Shown: in pieces, positions 52,241 through 61,800 of the stretch | Position numbering within the stretch: position 1 is the stretch's first letter | Layout of the letters: each line of letters opens with the position of its first letter | From: Komarekiella delphini-convector SJRDD-AB1 | GTDB taxonomy: Bacteria; Cyanobacteriota; Cyanobacteriia; Cyanobacteriales; Nostocaceae | Length of the DNA: 64,000 nucleotides | Reading direction: 5' to 3' | Assembly: GCF_014831675.1 (NCBI RefSeq) | Contig: NZ_VJXY01000036.1 | Coordinates: 1 to 64,000 of the forward strand | Position numbers and translations under genes: made by a program | Notes under the pieces: generated by a model | Told to the model about the DNA's origin: nothing | The model's database searches: none | What the model saw: only the letters and a program-made list of their open reading frames with translations

Positions 52241-53071
52241 CTATGATTTAACGCCCAAAGCTTCCTGATTTAAAACCTGATTTAACTTACCGCTACGATA
52301 ACCTTCTAAATCTAAGGTTACATAGACAAATCCCAAATCCTGAAATGTGGAAACTAATGTTTGTAAATCCGTAGTCAAAACAAACTCTTTGATTTGTTCT
52401 GGTGGCAATTCAATACGTGCTGTATCGCCTTCTGAACGCACACGCAAATTTTGCCAACCCAGTTTCCGCAAGAAAATTTCTGCCCTACCAACTCGTTGTA
52501 ACTTGGCTACAGTAATCTCTTCACCGTAAGGAAAGCGAGAACTCAGACAAGGTTGAGCAGGTTTACCCCACCAAGGTAAACCGAGTTGTTGCGAAAGTTG
52601 ACGGACTTCTGCTTTAGTAACACCTACTTCTGCTAGAGGCGATCGCGCACCTCTTTCCTTGGCCGCCTGAATTCCTGGGCGATAATCATGCAAATCATCA
52701 GCGTTAACCCCATCCACCACATAGGGATAACCCAATTGCCAAGCTAAAGGTTTGAGAGTATCGTGCAATTCACTTTTGCAAAAATAACAGCGGTTGACTG
52801 GGTTAGAGGTGTAATTAGGATTTTCCATCTCGTGAGTCTGGACGACTTTATGAAGAATCCCAATCGTTGCTGCTTGAATTTTGGCATCTTCCAACTCTTC
52901 AGGTAACAGCGAAGGAGAGACAGCTGTTACAGCCAAAGCGCGATCGCCCAACACATCATAAGCAATTTTGGCAACCAAAGTGCTATCAACACCTCCAGAG
53001 TAGGCAATCAACGCCTGCTCCATTTCTCCAAATAAGGCTTTTAGTTGCTCCAATTTGTCTATCAGCATCAT
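52241..53071 (-). CDS. larE: LarE-type ATP-dependent sulfur transferase (pyridinium sulfur insertion)
   Basis: This 276-residue PP-loop ATPase acts in making the nickel-pincer nucleotide cofactor of lactate racemase-like enzymes: LarE adenylates and thiolates the pyridinium carboxylates. The PP-loop is YSGGVDS (24-30). Cys95 and Cys98 in NRCYFCK and Cys175 in KPAQPCLSSRF make the three-Cys set seen in Fe-S LarE types, rather than the single sacrificial Cys of the Lactobacillus enzyme. No larB or larC gene is in the window. A related sulfur-transfer role is possible; the symbol is therefore a family assignment. Confidence 0.9.
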   Translation of the reverse strand: MMLIDKLEQLKALFGEMEQALIAYSGGVDSTLVAKIAYDVLGDRALAVTAVSPSLLPEELEDAKIQAATIGILHKVVQTHEMENPNYTSNPVNRCYFCKSELHDTLKPLAWQLGYPYVVDGVNADDLHDYRPGIQAAKERGARSPLAEVGVTKAEVRQLSQQLGLPWWGKPAQPCLSSRFPYGEEITVAKLQRVGRAEIFLRKLGWQNLRVRSEGDTARIELPPEQIKEFVLTTDLQTLVSTFQDLGFVYVTLDLEGYRSGKLNQVLNQEALGVKS

Positions 53072-53196
53072 TTCCCAATCCCGCTAAAACCTTATAGCAC
53101 CCAATCAATACCATTGTAGTCATTGGTCAACAGTCAAGGATCAACAGTGCTGAGTAATGAGTACTGAGTCCTGAGTCCTGAGTTCTGAGTCAAGAA

Positions 53197-55140
53197 TCAG
53201 TATCTATTCTCCCCCTGCCCCTCCGCTCCCCTGCCCCTCCGCTCCCCTGCCCCTCTGCCCCTCCGCTCCCCTGCTCCCCCTGCTCCCTCATCTGTTGGTA
53301 GGTTGCTATATTTAGCTATCAGATTTGCTAAAAGTGGTAAATCAACTGGTTTAGAAGTGTATTCATTGACTCCGGCTGCTAGACAGGTTTCGCGATCGCC
53401 TTTCATCGCCATTGCTGTTTGGGCAATTATTGGAATATTACAATACTGAGGATTTTCTCGCAGTTGTTGCACCAATTTAAGACCATTTCCATCTGGCAGG
53501 TAGACATCCATTAAAATAACTGCTGGGTCTAACTGTGTTAGAGCTTCCCACATCTCGACAGCAGTCTTTACCCAAGTCACCTTATATCCCAACTTACTTA
53601 AATAAATTTGCATTAACTCAGCATTGGGTAAGTCATCTTCCACCAGCAAAATCTCCGACCTGGAGCTACAGTTGATCGGCATAAGAGATGAAAAAGATGT
53701 TGCTTCCTCTACTCCCCTTACTCCCCCTGCTTCCCCTACTCCCCCTACTCCCTCATTTAATCCCACAGCCTTGAGGGGAAGTATGAGGGTAAAACGGGAG
53801 CCGCGATCAACTTCAGATTCGACTTCCACGCAACCACCGTGAATCTCCGCAAGCTTCCGAGTTACTGTTAAACCCAATCCAGTACCTTCAATACCATCAG
53901 CTACAGCGTTGAGAATTTGAAAATAGGGTTGAAACAAGTGAGCTTGGTCTGCTGGAGAGATACCAATGCCAGTATCCCAAACTGTAAAATGCACAAACCC
54001 ACCTTTAGGGGCGACCTGTAAGCCAACACTTCCGCTACTGGTAAACTTTAGAGCGTTGAAAAGTAAATTCAATAGCATTTGCTTGAGTCGCAAGGAATCA
54101 GCTACTAAAGTTGTGACATCAGGATCTAGGTCTAGGCGTAGTTGCAAACCTTTATTAGCGGCTTTCTCTTTGACCAACGCCAAAACATTGCTACACAACA
54201 CTGGCACATCCACAGTTTCCCACTGGACTTCTAGCTGGTTTGCTTCAATTTTAGAGAGATCCAAAATATCATTAATTAGAGCTAGCAGGTGTCTACCACT
54301 TGACTGAATAATAGTCAAATATTCTTGGTGGCGTTCTCTGGTGGGATCGTAGCCCTGAGCTAAGAGTAAGTGGGTAAACCCGATAATCGAACTCAGCGGT
54401 GTGCGAATTTCGTGACTGGTATTTGCCAGAAATTGATTTTTGAGTTGATTGGTGCGTTCCAGTTCTTGATTAGAGCTACCTAATTGTTGATATCCTTGCT
54501 GCCAAGATAATATTTGCCTAAGCTGTGCCAAAGCTGTAGCACATTGCTTGGCAGACCTTGCCATCAATTGCGAGGTGAGTTGAGCTTGTGATGCTATGAG
54601 TGAGTCACCAGACTCGACTAGGGGTGCTGTAGCAATAATTAGCCAGCCCATAACCTCGCCAAAAGTATCGACTAACCGCCAAGCACTTGGTGGTTGTTTG
54701 TTTTCAAGCTGCTGCAAATCTTTGAGTTCTATGACCTCTTGCAACTTTAACCGCAGTTTTTTGCGTTTTTTGGGCGTAACTTCTAGGAGTGGAGATTGTG
54801 AAGCTGGGGATGGGGAGCCAGAAATGTAGCAAATTGTGCCAACTGTTTCTTGCGGTTGAAACAAAGCGATACCTACGGCACAGTGCGTGAGCGCCACTCT
54901 ATTGTTATCCACAGCACTGTTTAGCTCGTTCACCACGATTTGGAAAATTTCTGTTTCTGCTGCTCTTGCGTGTGGGACAGTGATACACGCAGAAAGCAGG
55001 CAATCATTAAGGCGACTTTGCAACTGGTTCAAGCTGCTCTCCAGCCACAACTCGGCACGAAGTTGCTGAATTGTTTTCAAAAGTGTTGGCGTTGCATCTA
55101 TCTGTGAGTTCTGTTCTGGTAAGCTTGAATACTGCTGCAT
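53197..55140 (-). CDS. Hybrid sensor histidine kinase with receiver domain
   Basis: This 647-residue cytosolic-looking protein has an N-terminal GAF-like region (about 30-200, EIFQIVVNELNSAVDNNRVA), a coiled coil, the DHp H-box FLANTSHEIRTPLSSIIGF (His243), an ATPase domain with N-box LLNLLFNALKFT, G1 VWDTGIGISP and G2 GTGLGLT, and a receiver (about 495-615) with phospho-acceptor Asp545 in VILMDVYLP. The linker after about residue 460 (GVGGVGEAGGV) and the C-terminal tail (GAGERRGRGAGERRGRG) are low-complexity and encoded by CTCCCC-type repeats. The start is ATG 55140; an in-frame TTG lies two codons upstream. The signal is unknown. Confidence 0.92.
   Translation of the reverse strand: MQQYSSLPEQNSQIDATPTLLKTIQQLRAELWLESSLNQLQSRLNDCLLSACITVPHARAAETEIFQIVVNELNSAVDNNRVALTHCAVGIALFQPQETVGTICYISGSPSPASQSPLLEVTPKKRKKLRLKLQEVIELKDLQQLENKQPPSAWRLVDTFGEVMGWLIIATAPLVESGDSLIASQAQLTSQLMARSAKQCATALAQLRQILSWQQGYQQLGSSNQELERTNQLKNQFLANTSHEIRTPLSSIIGFTHLLLAQGYDPTRERHQEYLTIIQSSGRHLLALINDILDLSKIEANQLEVQWETVDVPVLCSNVLALVKEKAANKGLQLRLDLDPDVTTLVADSLRLKQMLLNLLFNALKFTSSGSVGLQVAPKGGFVHFTVWDTGIGISPADQAHLFQPYFQILNAVADGIEGTGLGLTVTRKLAEIHGGCVEVESEVDRGSRFTLILPLKAVGLNEGVGGVGEAGGVRGVEEATSFSSLMPINCSSRSEILLVEDDLPNAELMQIYLSKLGYKVTWVKTAVEMWEALTQLDPAVILMDVYLPDGNGLKLVQQLRENPQYCNIPIIAQTAMAMKGDRETCLAAGVNEYTSKPVDLPLLANLIAKYSNLPTDEGAGGAGERRGRGAGERRGRGAEGQGENRY
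53205..53290. repeat. CCCCTCCGCTC-type tandem repeats in the 3' end of the hybrid kinase gene
   Basis: Tandem units of about 14-16 bases (CCCCTGCCCCTCCGCTC and variants) encode the Arg/Gly/Glu-rich C-terminal tail. A second, shorter repeat (CTCCCCCTA units, 53703-53757) encodes the Gly/Val linker before the receiver. Such repeats are otherwise intergenic in this DNA. Confidence 0.75.
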
Positions 55141-55311
55141 GGTCAACTAGACCGGTGAACAAGTTAGCTTCGCATAAAAATGCGAACAGGATTCTATGTA
55201 AATTAGCGGACAACTCTTTTATATTTATAAACCATAACTTATGTAGCAGCCAGTCCAAAAATTATTGTATGAAATTACTCATTTAAAATTTTTTGATAGC
55301 AACTTAAAACT

Positions 55312-56178
55312 ATGGATACACAATTTGCTCAACTGATCGTCAACGGAATTGCTGTGGGAAGCATTATTGCTCTAGCAGCAGTCGGATTGACACTTACTTA
55401 TGGGATTTTGCGGTTATCTAACTTTGCTCATGGTGACTTTCTAACTTTAGGAGCCTATCTTACTTGGCTGGTGAATACCTTTGGAGTCAATATTTGGCTG
55501 TCGATGATACTGGCGGCGACGGGAACAGTAGCGGCGATGCTTTTATCAGAAAAATTACTATGGTCAAGAATGCGCTCTATCCGTGCTACTTCCACTACGC
55601 TGATTATTATTTCCATAGGACTGGCTTTATTTATTCGCAATGGAATTATTTTTATTTGGGGCGGTAGAAACCAAAATTATGATGTACCTGTAACCACTGC
55701 TCTAGATATCTGGGGCTTAAAAGTACCACAAAATCAATTATTGGTATTGGGTTTAGCGGTGTTAGCAATTTTGGCGCTGCACTACCTTCTGCAAAATACC
55801 AAAGTTGGTAAGGCGATGCGAGCTGTTGCTGACGATTTGGATTTAGCTAGAGTTTCTGGTATTAATGTTGACAGAGTAATTCTGTGGACTTGGCTAATTG
55901 CTGGCACTCTCACTTCATTGGGAGGGAGCATGTATGGGTTGATTACAGCTGTCCGCCCAAATATGGGTTGGTTCTTAATTTTACCATTATTTGCCTCCGT
56001 AATTTTAGGAGGGATTGGCAACCCCTACGGTGCGATCGCCGCAGCTTTTATCATCGGCATTGTTCAGGAAATCAGTACCCCTTGGCTGGGTTCTCAGTAT
56101 AAACAAGGTGTCGCACTGTTAATTATGATTTTGGTGCTGCTCATTCGTCCCAAAGGTTTATTCAAAGGCACGATTTGA
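55312..56178 (+). CDS. LivH/NatD-like branched-chain (neutral) amino-acid ABC transporter permease
   Basis: This 288-residue inner-membrane permease has about eight hydrophobic helices: AVGSIIALAAVGLTLTYGIL, then LSNFAHGDFLTLGAYLTWL, the classic LivH pattern, and the EAA-like cytoplasmic loop AMRAVADDLDLARVSGIN. It would pair with another permease, two ATPases and a binding protein, none of which is adjacent. In Nostoc such dispersed parts build the neutral amino-acid (Nat) transporter. The start is ATG 55312. Confidence 0.92.
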   Translation: MDTQFAQLIVNGIAVGSIIALAAVGLTLTYGILRLSNFAHGDFLTLGAYLTWLVNTFGVNIWLSMILAATGTVAAMLLSEKLLWSRMRSIRATSTTLIIISIGLALFIRNGIIFIWGGRNQNYDVPVTTALDIWGLKVPQNQLLVLGLAVLAILALHYLLQNTKVGKAMRAVADDLDLARVSGINVDRVILWTWLIAGTLTSLGGSMYGLITAVRPNMGWFLILPLFASVILGGIGNPYGAIAAAFIIGIVQEISTPWLGSQYKQGVALLIMILVLLIRPKGLFKGTI

Positions 56179-56199
56179 GCAGCACCATTCCACTTCTAA

Positions 56200-56337
56200 C
56201 TATTGAATAATGTGGAAATAGTATGCTGCTACCAGAAAGTTGATAGCTAACAGCAACAGTGCCCAGCCTGTGCGAAAGGCGTAGGGAGGTTTAGCTCCAC
56301 TGTCGGCAACTGGTAAATCTTTACCTTTAGCAGTCAT
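56200..56337 (-). CDS. psaX: Photosystem I subunit PsaX
   Basis: This 45-residue single-helix protein was found by reading the minus strand. It starts MTAKGKDLPVADSGAK and contains KPPYAFRTGWALLLLAINFL, then VAAYYFHIIQ, which fits PsaX, a small peripheral subunit of photosystem I seen in thermophilic cyanobacterial structures and in some filamentous species. GGAGAA lies eight bases upstream of the ATG. The gene is shorter than most gene finders accept. It lies 222 bases downstream of lipA on the same strand; the gap is filled by repeats, so co-transcription is uncertain. Confidence 0.88.
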   Translation of the reverse strand: MTAKGKDLPVADSGAKPPYAFRTGWALLLLAINFLVAAYYFHIIQ

Positions 56338-56426
56338 AAACGGTTCTCCTTAATGTCAGGACTTTTTAAGAAATACCAAACAGGTGTACCCATTACCCAA
56401 ATTCTTTAAAAATATTTGTGTAGCTT

Positions 56427-56555
56427 GGGGATTGGGGACTGGGGACTGGGGACTGGGGACTGGGAGGAAACAAGATAAATAAGGGAGAGTAATAATTCCT
56501 CCTTGCCCCCTTGTCCCCCTTGTCCCCCTTGTCCCCTTGTCTTCCTTGTCCCCAG
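56427..56555. repeat. Heptamer (GGGGACT) and nonamer (CCCCCTTGT) tandem repeats between lipA and psaX
   Basis: GGGGATT followed by four GGGGACT units (56427-56464), then CCTTGCCCCC/TTGTCCCCC units (56502-56555). Opposite-strand complementarity of the G- and C-rich blocks would allow a long hairpin. It runs almost to the lipA stop codon. Confidence 0.75.
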
Positions 56556-56558
56556 TCC

Positions 56559-57464
56559 CTAATCACCTGCGTGGTAAGAACTGCGAACCAGAGGCCCAGA
56601 ACGGACGTGGTTGAATCCTATTTCCCATGCTAAGCTGCCGAGCTGATCGAATTCCTCTGGAGTCCAGTATTTTTGGACTGGCAGATGATCTAAGGAAGGA
56701 CGCATATACTGACCAATAGTTAGGCGATCGCACCCCACAGCCCTTAAATCTGCCATTGTTTCGATCACTTCATCTAGCGTTTCTCCATGTCCCAGCATTA
56801 AACCTGATTTAGTGGGAATAGTTGGCTCAATTTCTTTGACCATAGCCAGTACTCGCAGCGAGCGATCGTACTTTGCTCCTCGACGCACTGGCCCAGTTAA
56901 CCGTCGCACTGTCTCAATATTGTGGTTAAAACAAGCTGGCAAGGCTTGGACAATCATCGCTATTCGCTGGCGTTGACCTTCCTCTCCAGCTCCCGTACCA
57001 CCCCAAAAATCTGGGGTCAGTACTTCAATTTGAGTTGCTGGATTCAACTGGCGGATAGTGGCGATCGTTTTTACAAAATGGCCTGCTCCCTGATCGGGCA
57101 AGTCATCACGGGCGACAGAAGTCAGCACTACATAACGCAATCCCAAAAGCTGCACCGCCTCTGCCACCTTTTGTGGTTCCTCTAGGTCAACAGGCATCGG
57201 TGCATGGCCTTTATCAACTTGACAAAAAGCACAAGAACGTGTACATGTAGGCCCCATTAGCAAGAAGGTCGCAGTTTTTTGGGCGTAGCACTCCCCTCTA
57301 TTGGGGCAGCGTCCTTCTTCGCAAATCGTATGAATTTGGCGCTGCTTAATAATGCGCTGTACTGTGGAAAGTTCGCTGGCCTTGCCAATAGGGCGACGTA
57401 ACCAGCTAGGCATTGCTGTAATTTCAGATTTGAGTTGGGCTGGTTGTAACGAAGTCATAGACAT
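56559..57464 (-). CDS. lipA: Lipoyl synthase
   Basis: This 301-residue radical SAM enzyme inserts two sulfur atoms into protein-bound octanoyl chains to make lipoate for pyruvate and glycine-cleavage complexes. The auxiliary cluster motif is [13 protein letters not shown], with the radical SAM motif CTRSCAFC. Family phrases [54 protein letters not shown] and TIGQYMRPS are present, as is the C-terminal [10 protein letters not shown] Ser ligand. Length is typical. The start is ATG 57464, with ATG 57458 as alternative. Confidence 0.97.
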   Translation of the reverse strand: MSMTSLQPAQLKSEITAMPSWLRRPIGKASELSTVQRIIKQRQIHTICEEGRCPNRGECYAQKTATFLLMGPTCTRSCAFCQVDKGHAPMPVDLEEPQKVAEAVQLLGLRYVVLTSVARDDLPDQGAGHFVKTIATIRQLNPATQIEVLTPDFWGGTGAGEEGQRQRIAMIVQALPACFNHNIETVRRLTGPVRRGAKYDRSLRVLAMVKEIEPTIPTKSGLMLGHGETLDEVIETMADLRAVGCDRLTIGQYMRPSLDHLPVQKYWTPEEFDQLGSLAWEIGFNHVRSGPLVRSSYHAGD

Positions 57465-57714
57465 CCAAGCAAGATGCAGAGATAGAGTAAGGCTTTCCTC
57501 TACTGTTGAGCAAGGTAAGAGCCTTAAATATCACCATGACACAAATTGCAAAGCACAAAATCAAAAGTTTTGCAAAATACCTCTAGCAATGTGATTTATA
57601 CCGAAATATACTGTCCCCCAATCAACAAAAATTTTGGATATAGTGGGAGCATTCTCAAGGTCAATCGGCAAAGCCGCTATTTACACTTAAAGTTTCTGTT
57701 TAGAGCAATCAGCC

Positions 57715-58347
57715 GTGGCAAGTAACAAAATTTTAGTTATCGATGACACTACAGTTGTCAGGGTAAAAGTACGAGAAATGTTGCCTCCAGGCAATTTCGA
57801 GGTACTGGAAGCAAAAGATGGGATGGAAGGACTAAATTTCATCCTTCAGGAAAAGCTCAGCCTTATCATGTTGGATTTTCTGTTGCCAAAAATGAGTGGT
57901 TGGGAAGTTTTCCAGCAAATTCAAGCCCAGCCTGAGTTACGAAAGATTCCTTTGGTAATTATGTCTGGTCGTAAGGAAGAGGTAACGGAGAAAATCACAG
58001 AACCCTTTGAATATTTTGAATTTCTAGGAAAGCCTTTTGACCAGAAACAACTAATTGGCGCGATTAAGTTAGCCATGACAAAGGCCAAACAGCCTCGTCC
58101 AGAGCCAGTTCTGGTAGGAGCAGGTGTTGGTGCTAGAAATAGCCCTGTAGCAACCTCTAGTGATGGAGTTACAGCAGTCACTTTTAGTACTGAAAACATT
58201 ACATCAGCAGCCTCTAATACTGAAGCAGCTTCCTCCGCAGAAATAAATGCGCTAAATGAGAAAATTGTCAAAATGCAAGGGGAAATTGATGGGTTGAAGA
58301 AACAGCTAGCTCAAGTAGTGACTTTTATTAAACAGAAAATCAAGTAG
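57715..58347 (+). CDS. Response regulator with receiver domain and coiled-coil tail
   Basis: This 210-residue protein has an N-terminal receiver (1-120): ILVIDDTTVVRVKVREML (Asp10-Asp11), phospho-acceptor Asp54 in IMLDFLLPKMSGWEV, and Lys106 in FEFLGKPFD. A Pro/Ala/Ser-rich linker follows, then a C-terminal coiled coil (INALNEKIVKMQGEIDGLKK). There is no DNA-binding domain, so it may act by protein contacts, as PatA/CheY-type regulators do. The start is GTG 57715. A partner kinase is not adjacent, though the HstK-type kinase follows 510 bases downstream. Confidence 0.9.
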   Translation: MASNKILVIDDTTVVRVKVREMLPPGNFEVLEAKDGMEGLNFILQEKLSLIMLDFLLPKMSGWEVFQQIQAQPELRKIPLVIMSGRKEEVTEKITEPFEYFEFLGKPFDQKQLIGAIKLAMTKAKQPRPEPVLVGAGVGARNSPVATSSDGVTAVTFSTENITSAASNTEAASSAEINALNEKIVKMQGEIDGLKKQLAQVVTFIKQKIK

Positions 58348-58856
58348 CTTTTGCGCTCTCTATTTTCAATGTTCTCTTGAGCTAATAAAGTAAGAAGAAG
58401 AGTTTTTCCACACTTGAAATTGATATGTCAATCTACCATCTTTAGGTATATTTAAAAACCAAATACCTGACTTATTAAGGTAGAGGTAATCTTAGTTTCT
58501 AGTCTAGTAAACAATCCCAAATACAATAAACCTGCCGCAATTTACTATTTAGCTAAGGTAACGGCAGGTTTTTTATTGTTTAAAATTGTTTAAAATAATT
58601 AGGTTACAAATATCTTAAACAAGGATATGTAATTTAATCTAAGATAAAACTTTATTTTTTTTACTATCAATAGTAATATTATTCTTTGACTCAGCATTAG
58701 TATTTTTATAATTACACAATTTAATATGAAATTTTTCTTAAAAAATATGGATTTTTAAATACAATTAAAAAAAATAAACCTACTATTTTCTGATAACAAC
58801 AGCCGCCTCATGGGAATACTAAGCGATAGAAATATAAATTATGAGCATAGGCTGCG
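58348..58856. other. AT-rich intergenic region with one terminator
   Basis: A hairpin-plus-T terminator lies at 58531-58574, followed by very AT-rich DNA (58620-58800) that should hold the promoter of the giant kinase. No ORF or repeat array was seen. Confidence 0.5.
58531..58574 (+). terminator. Rho-independent terminator of the response regulator
   Basis: CCTGCCG (58531-58537) pairs with CGGCAGG (58562-58568), with a 24-base AT-rich loop, followed by six T. The stem is 7 bp and GC-rich. It is 184 bases after the gene stop. Confidence 0.75.
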
Positions 58857-61800
58857 ATGTCAGTAGTATTCGATACATTATATGTGCTTCCCGGTTATCG
58901 CATTACTGAGCAAATCTACTCAGGCAGCAAAACCTTAGTTTATCGAGGCATCAGAGAACAAGACCAAAAATCGGTCATCATCAAACTGATGCGAAATGAA
59001 TATCCTACGTTTGTGGAAATCGCCCAGTTCCGCAATCAATACACCATCACCAAAAACCTTGACCTTCCTGGCATAGTCAAACCCTATAGTTTAGAAAACT
59101 ACCGCAACGGCTATGCGCTAGTGATGGAAGACTTTGGCGGTATTTCTCTTCAAGACTGGCGACTGGGAGATAAGGGAAAGGAAGGCAATCCTGTTTCCTT
59201 GAGTGAGTTTTTCTACATAGCGATTAAAGTTGCTTCTACCCTTGAGCAATTGCATCGCGATGCCTACGGTGGGCTAAGCCTACGCATAATTCACAAAGAC
59301 ATTAAACCTGCCAATATCCTAATTAACCCTACCACAGGTGAGACCAGGCTCATCGACTTTAGCATTGCCACCCTCTTGCCAAGAGAAATTCAATTTCTCA
59401 CGAATCCCAACGTCTTAGAAGGGACGTTAGCTTACATTTCTCCCGAACAAACCGGCAGGATGAATCGAGGCATAGACTACCGCACCGACTTTTATTCCCT
59501 TGGTGTTACCTTCTTTGAACTTCTCACCGGACAGTTACCCTTCATCACTACTGACCCGATGGAGTTAGTTTATTGTCACATTGCCAAAGAACCGCTTAAA
59601 GCAAGCCTAATTAGTTCTAACATTCCCCCGATTTTGTCCAACATCATCAGTAAGCTGATGGCAAAAAATGCTGAAGACCGCTATCAGAGTGCTTTAGGGT
59701 TAAAGCATGACTTGGAAGTGTGCCAAAACCAGTGGCAAAAGACTGGAAATATTGCTTCCTTTGAGTTGGGATTACGGGACATCTCAGACCGTTTCGTTAT
59801 TCCCGAAAAACTCTATGGTCGTCAACGTGAAGTAGAAACTCTACTTACTGCTTTTGGACGCGTGACAGGCGGAGTAACAGAAATGATATTAGTTGCAGGT
59901 TTTTCTGGAATTGGCAAGACTGCGGTAGTCAATGAAATCCACAAACCCATTGTGCGGCAGCGTAGTTACTTTATCAAAGGTAAATTTGACCAGTTTCAAC
60001 GTGATATTCCTTTATCAGGATTGGTACAAGCTTTTCGTGACTTAATTGGGCAAATACTCTCGGAAACTGATGCTCAAATTCAACAGTGGAAGGTCAAGAT
60101 TCTGTCAGCATTGGGTACACAAAGTCAGGTAATTACTGATGTAATACCTGAACTCGAACAGATTATTGGCAAGCAATCCCCAGTTGCAGAACTCTCTGGC
60201 ATTGCTGCTCAAAATCGTTTCAATTTGTTGTTCCAAAGATTTATCCAGGTGTTTACCACTAAAGGACATCCCTTAGTTATATTTCTGGATGACTTGCAAT
60301 GGGCAGATGCAACTTCTTTAAAATTAATTCAATTATTAATGTGTGAAAATGTCTCGCCTTCTTTATCAAATGAAATAGATAAACTAGGTGAAGATAAGGG
60401 AGGTTTCCTGCTTGTTGGTGCGTATAGAGATAATGAAGTCTCAAAGGGACATCCATTTGCTTTGACACTACAGGAGATTGAAAAAACCGGAGCAACTATT
60501 AATACTATCATCCTATCACCCTTAAATCAGGGTGATTTAAACCATCTGATTGCTGATACCCTTCGTTGCCCTGAAGTATTTGCTGTTTCTCTCACCCAAA
60601 TGGTATTCGCGAAAACTAAAGGCAACCCTTTCTTTTCTCTTCAATTTCTTAAGCTTTTATCCGATGATAAACTAATTACATTAAACTTTGATATTGGACA
60701 TTGGCAGTATGATATTACAAAAATCAAGGAACTAGCTCTTACAGATGATGTAGTAGAATTTTTAGCAATTCAAATAGGGAGATTACCAATAAATACTCAA
60801 AAAGTTTTGAAACTTGCTGCTTGCATTGGTAATCATTTTGACTTAAAAACTCTTGCCATAATACATGAAAAGTCTGTGGTAGATACAGCATCAGATTTAT
60901 GGCAAGCATTACTTGAGGGGTTAATTTTACCTCAGACTGATGTTTATAAAATATTTCCAGAAAATATTAATGAGCAACATTTATTGGTTAACAATCAAGA
61001 ATCTACACCATTGCCAAGTTCCAATTTACAATTACCTAAATATAAATTTGTACATGACCGAGTACAGCAAGCCGCTTATTCCTTGATTCCTGAAGACGAA
61101 AAAAAGCCAATTCATCTAAAAATTGGGCTAATGCTGTTAAGTGATATCTCAGTTGCAGAACGAGAAGAAAACATTTTTGAGCTTGTCAATCAGTTCAATA
61201 TTGCTGTGGAATTTATTCCTAATCAGGATAAGCGTGATGAACTGGCTACAATGAATTTGATTGCTGGACGTAAAGCTTTGGCATCAACGGCTTATCCAGC
61301 TGCGATTAAGTATTTAACTACTGGGATAGAACTATTAACAGGTGGTGATAGCTGGGAGAGTAAATATGAGCTAACCCTAGCTTTGCACGAGACAGCAGCA
61401 GAAGCGGCGTACTTGGCTGGCAACTTTGAACAGACTGAAAAATTAGTGGAGGTAGTGTTAATACAAGCGAAAACACTGCTGGAGAAAGTGAAAGTTTATG
61501 AAGTCAAACTTAAAGCCTATGGAGCGCAAAATCAAGCACTGGCAGCGGTTAATACTGCACTAGCCTTTCTAAAGTTGTTGGATGTGGATTTTCCTGATAG
61601 TCCTAGTCAGTCTGATGTTCAGCTAGCAATAGCAGAAATCACATCAAAGCTGAATGGCAGACGTATTGAAGACTTAATTAATCTGCCAGAGATGACACAA
61701 GCGCAATCACTGGCAGTGATGCATATCTTAAGCAATGCAACTGTTTTTGCTTATGCAGTTTCTCCTGAGTTTTTACCACTGATTGTCCTTAAACAAATCA

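Noticed and set aside
60277-60511. Minus-strand ORFs inside the HstK-type kinase
   Set aside because: They are antisense to the continuous ATPase-domain frame of the giant kinase.
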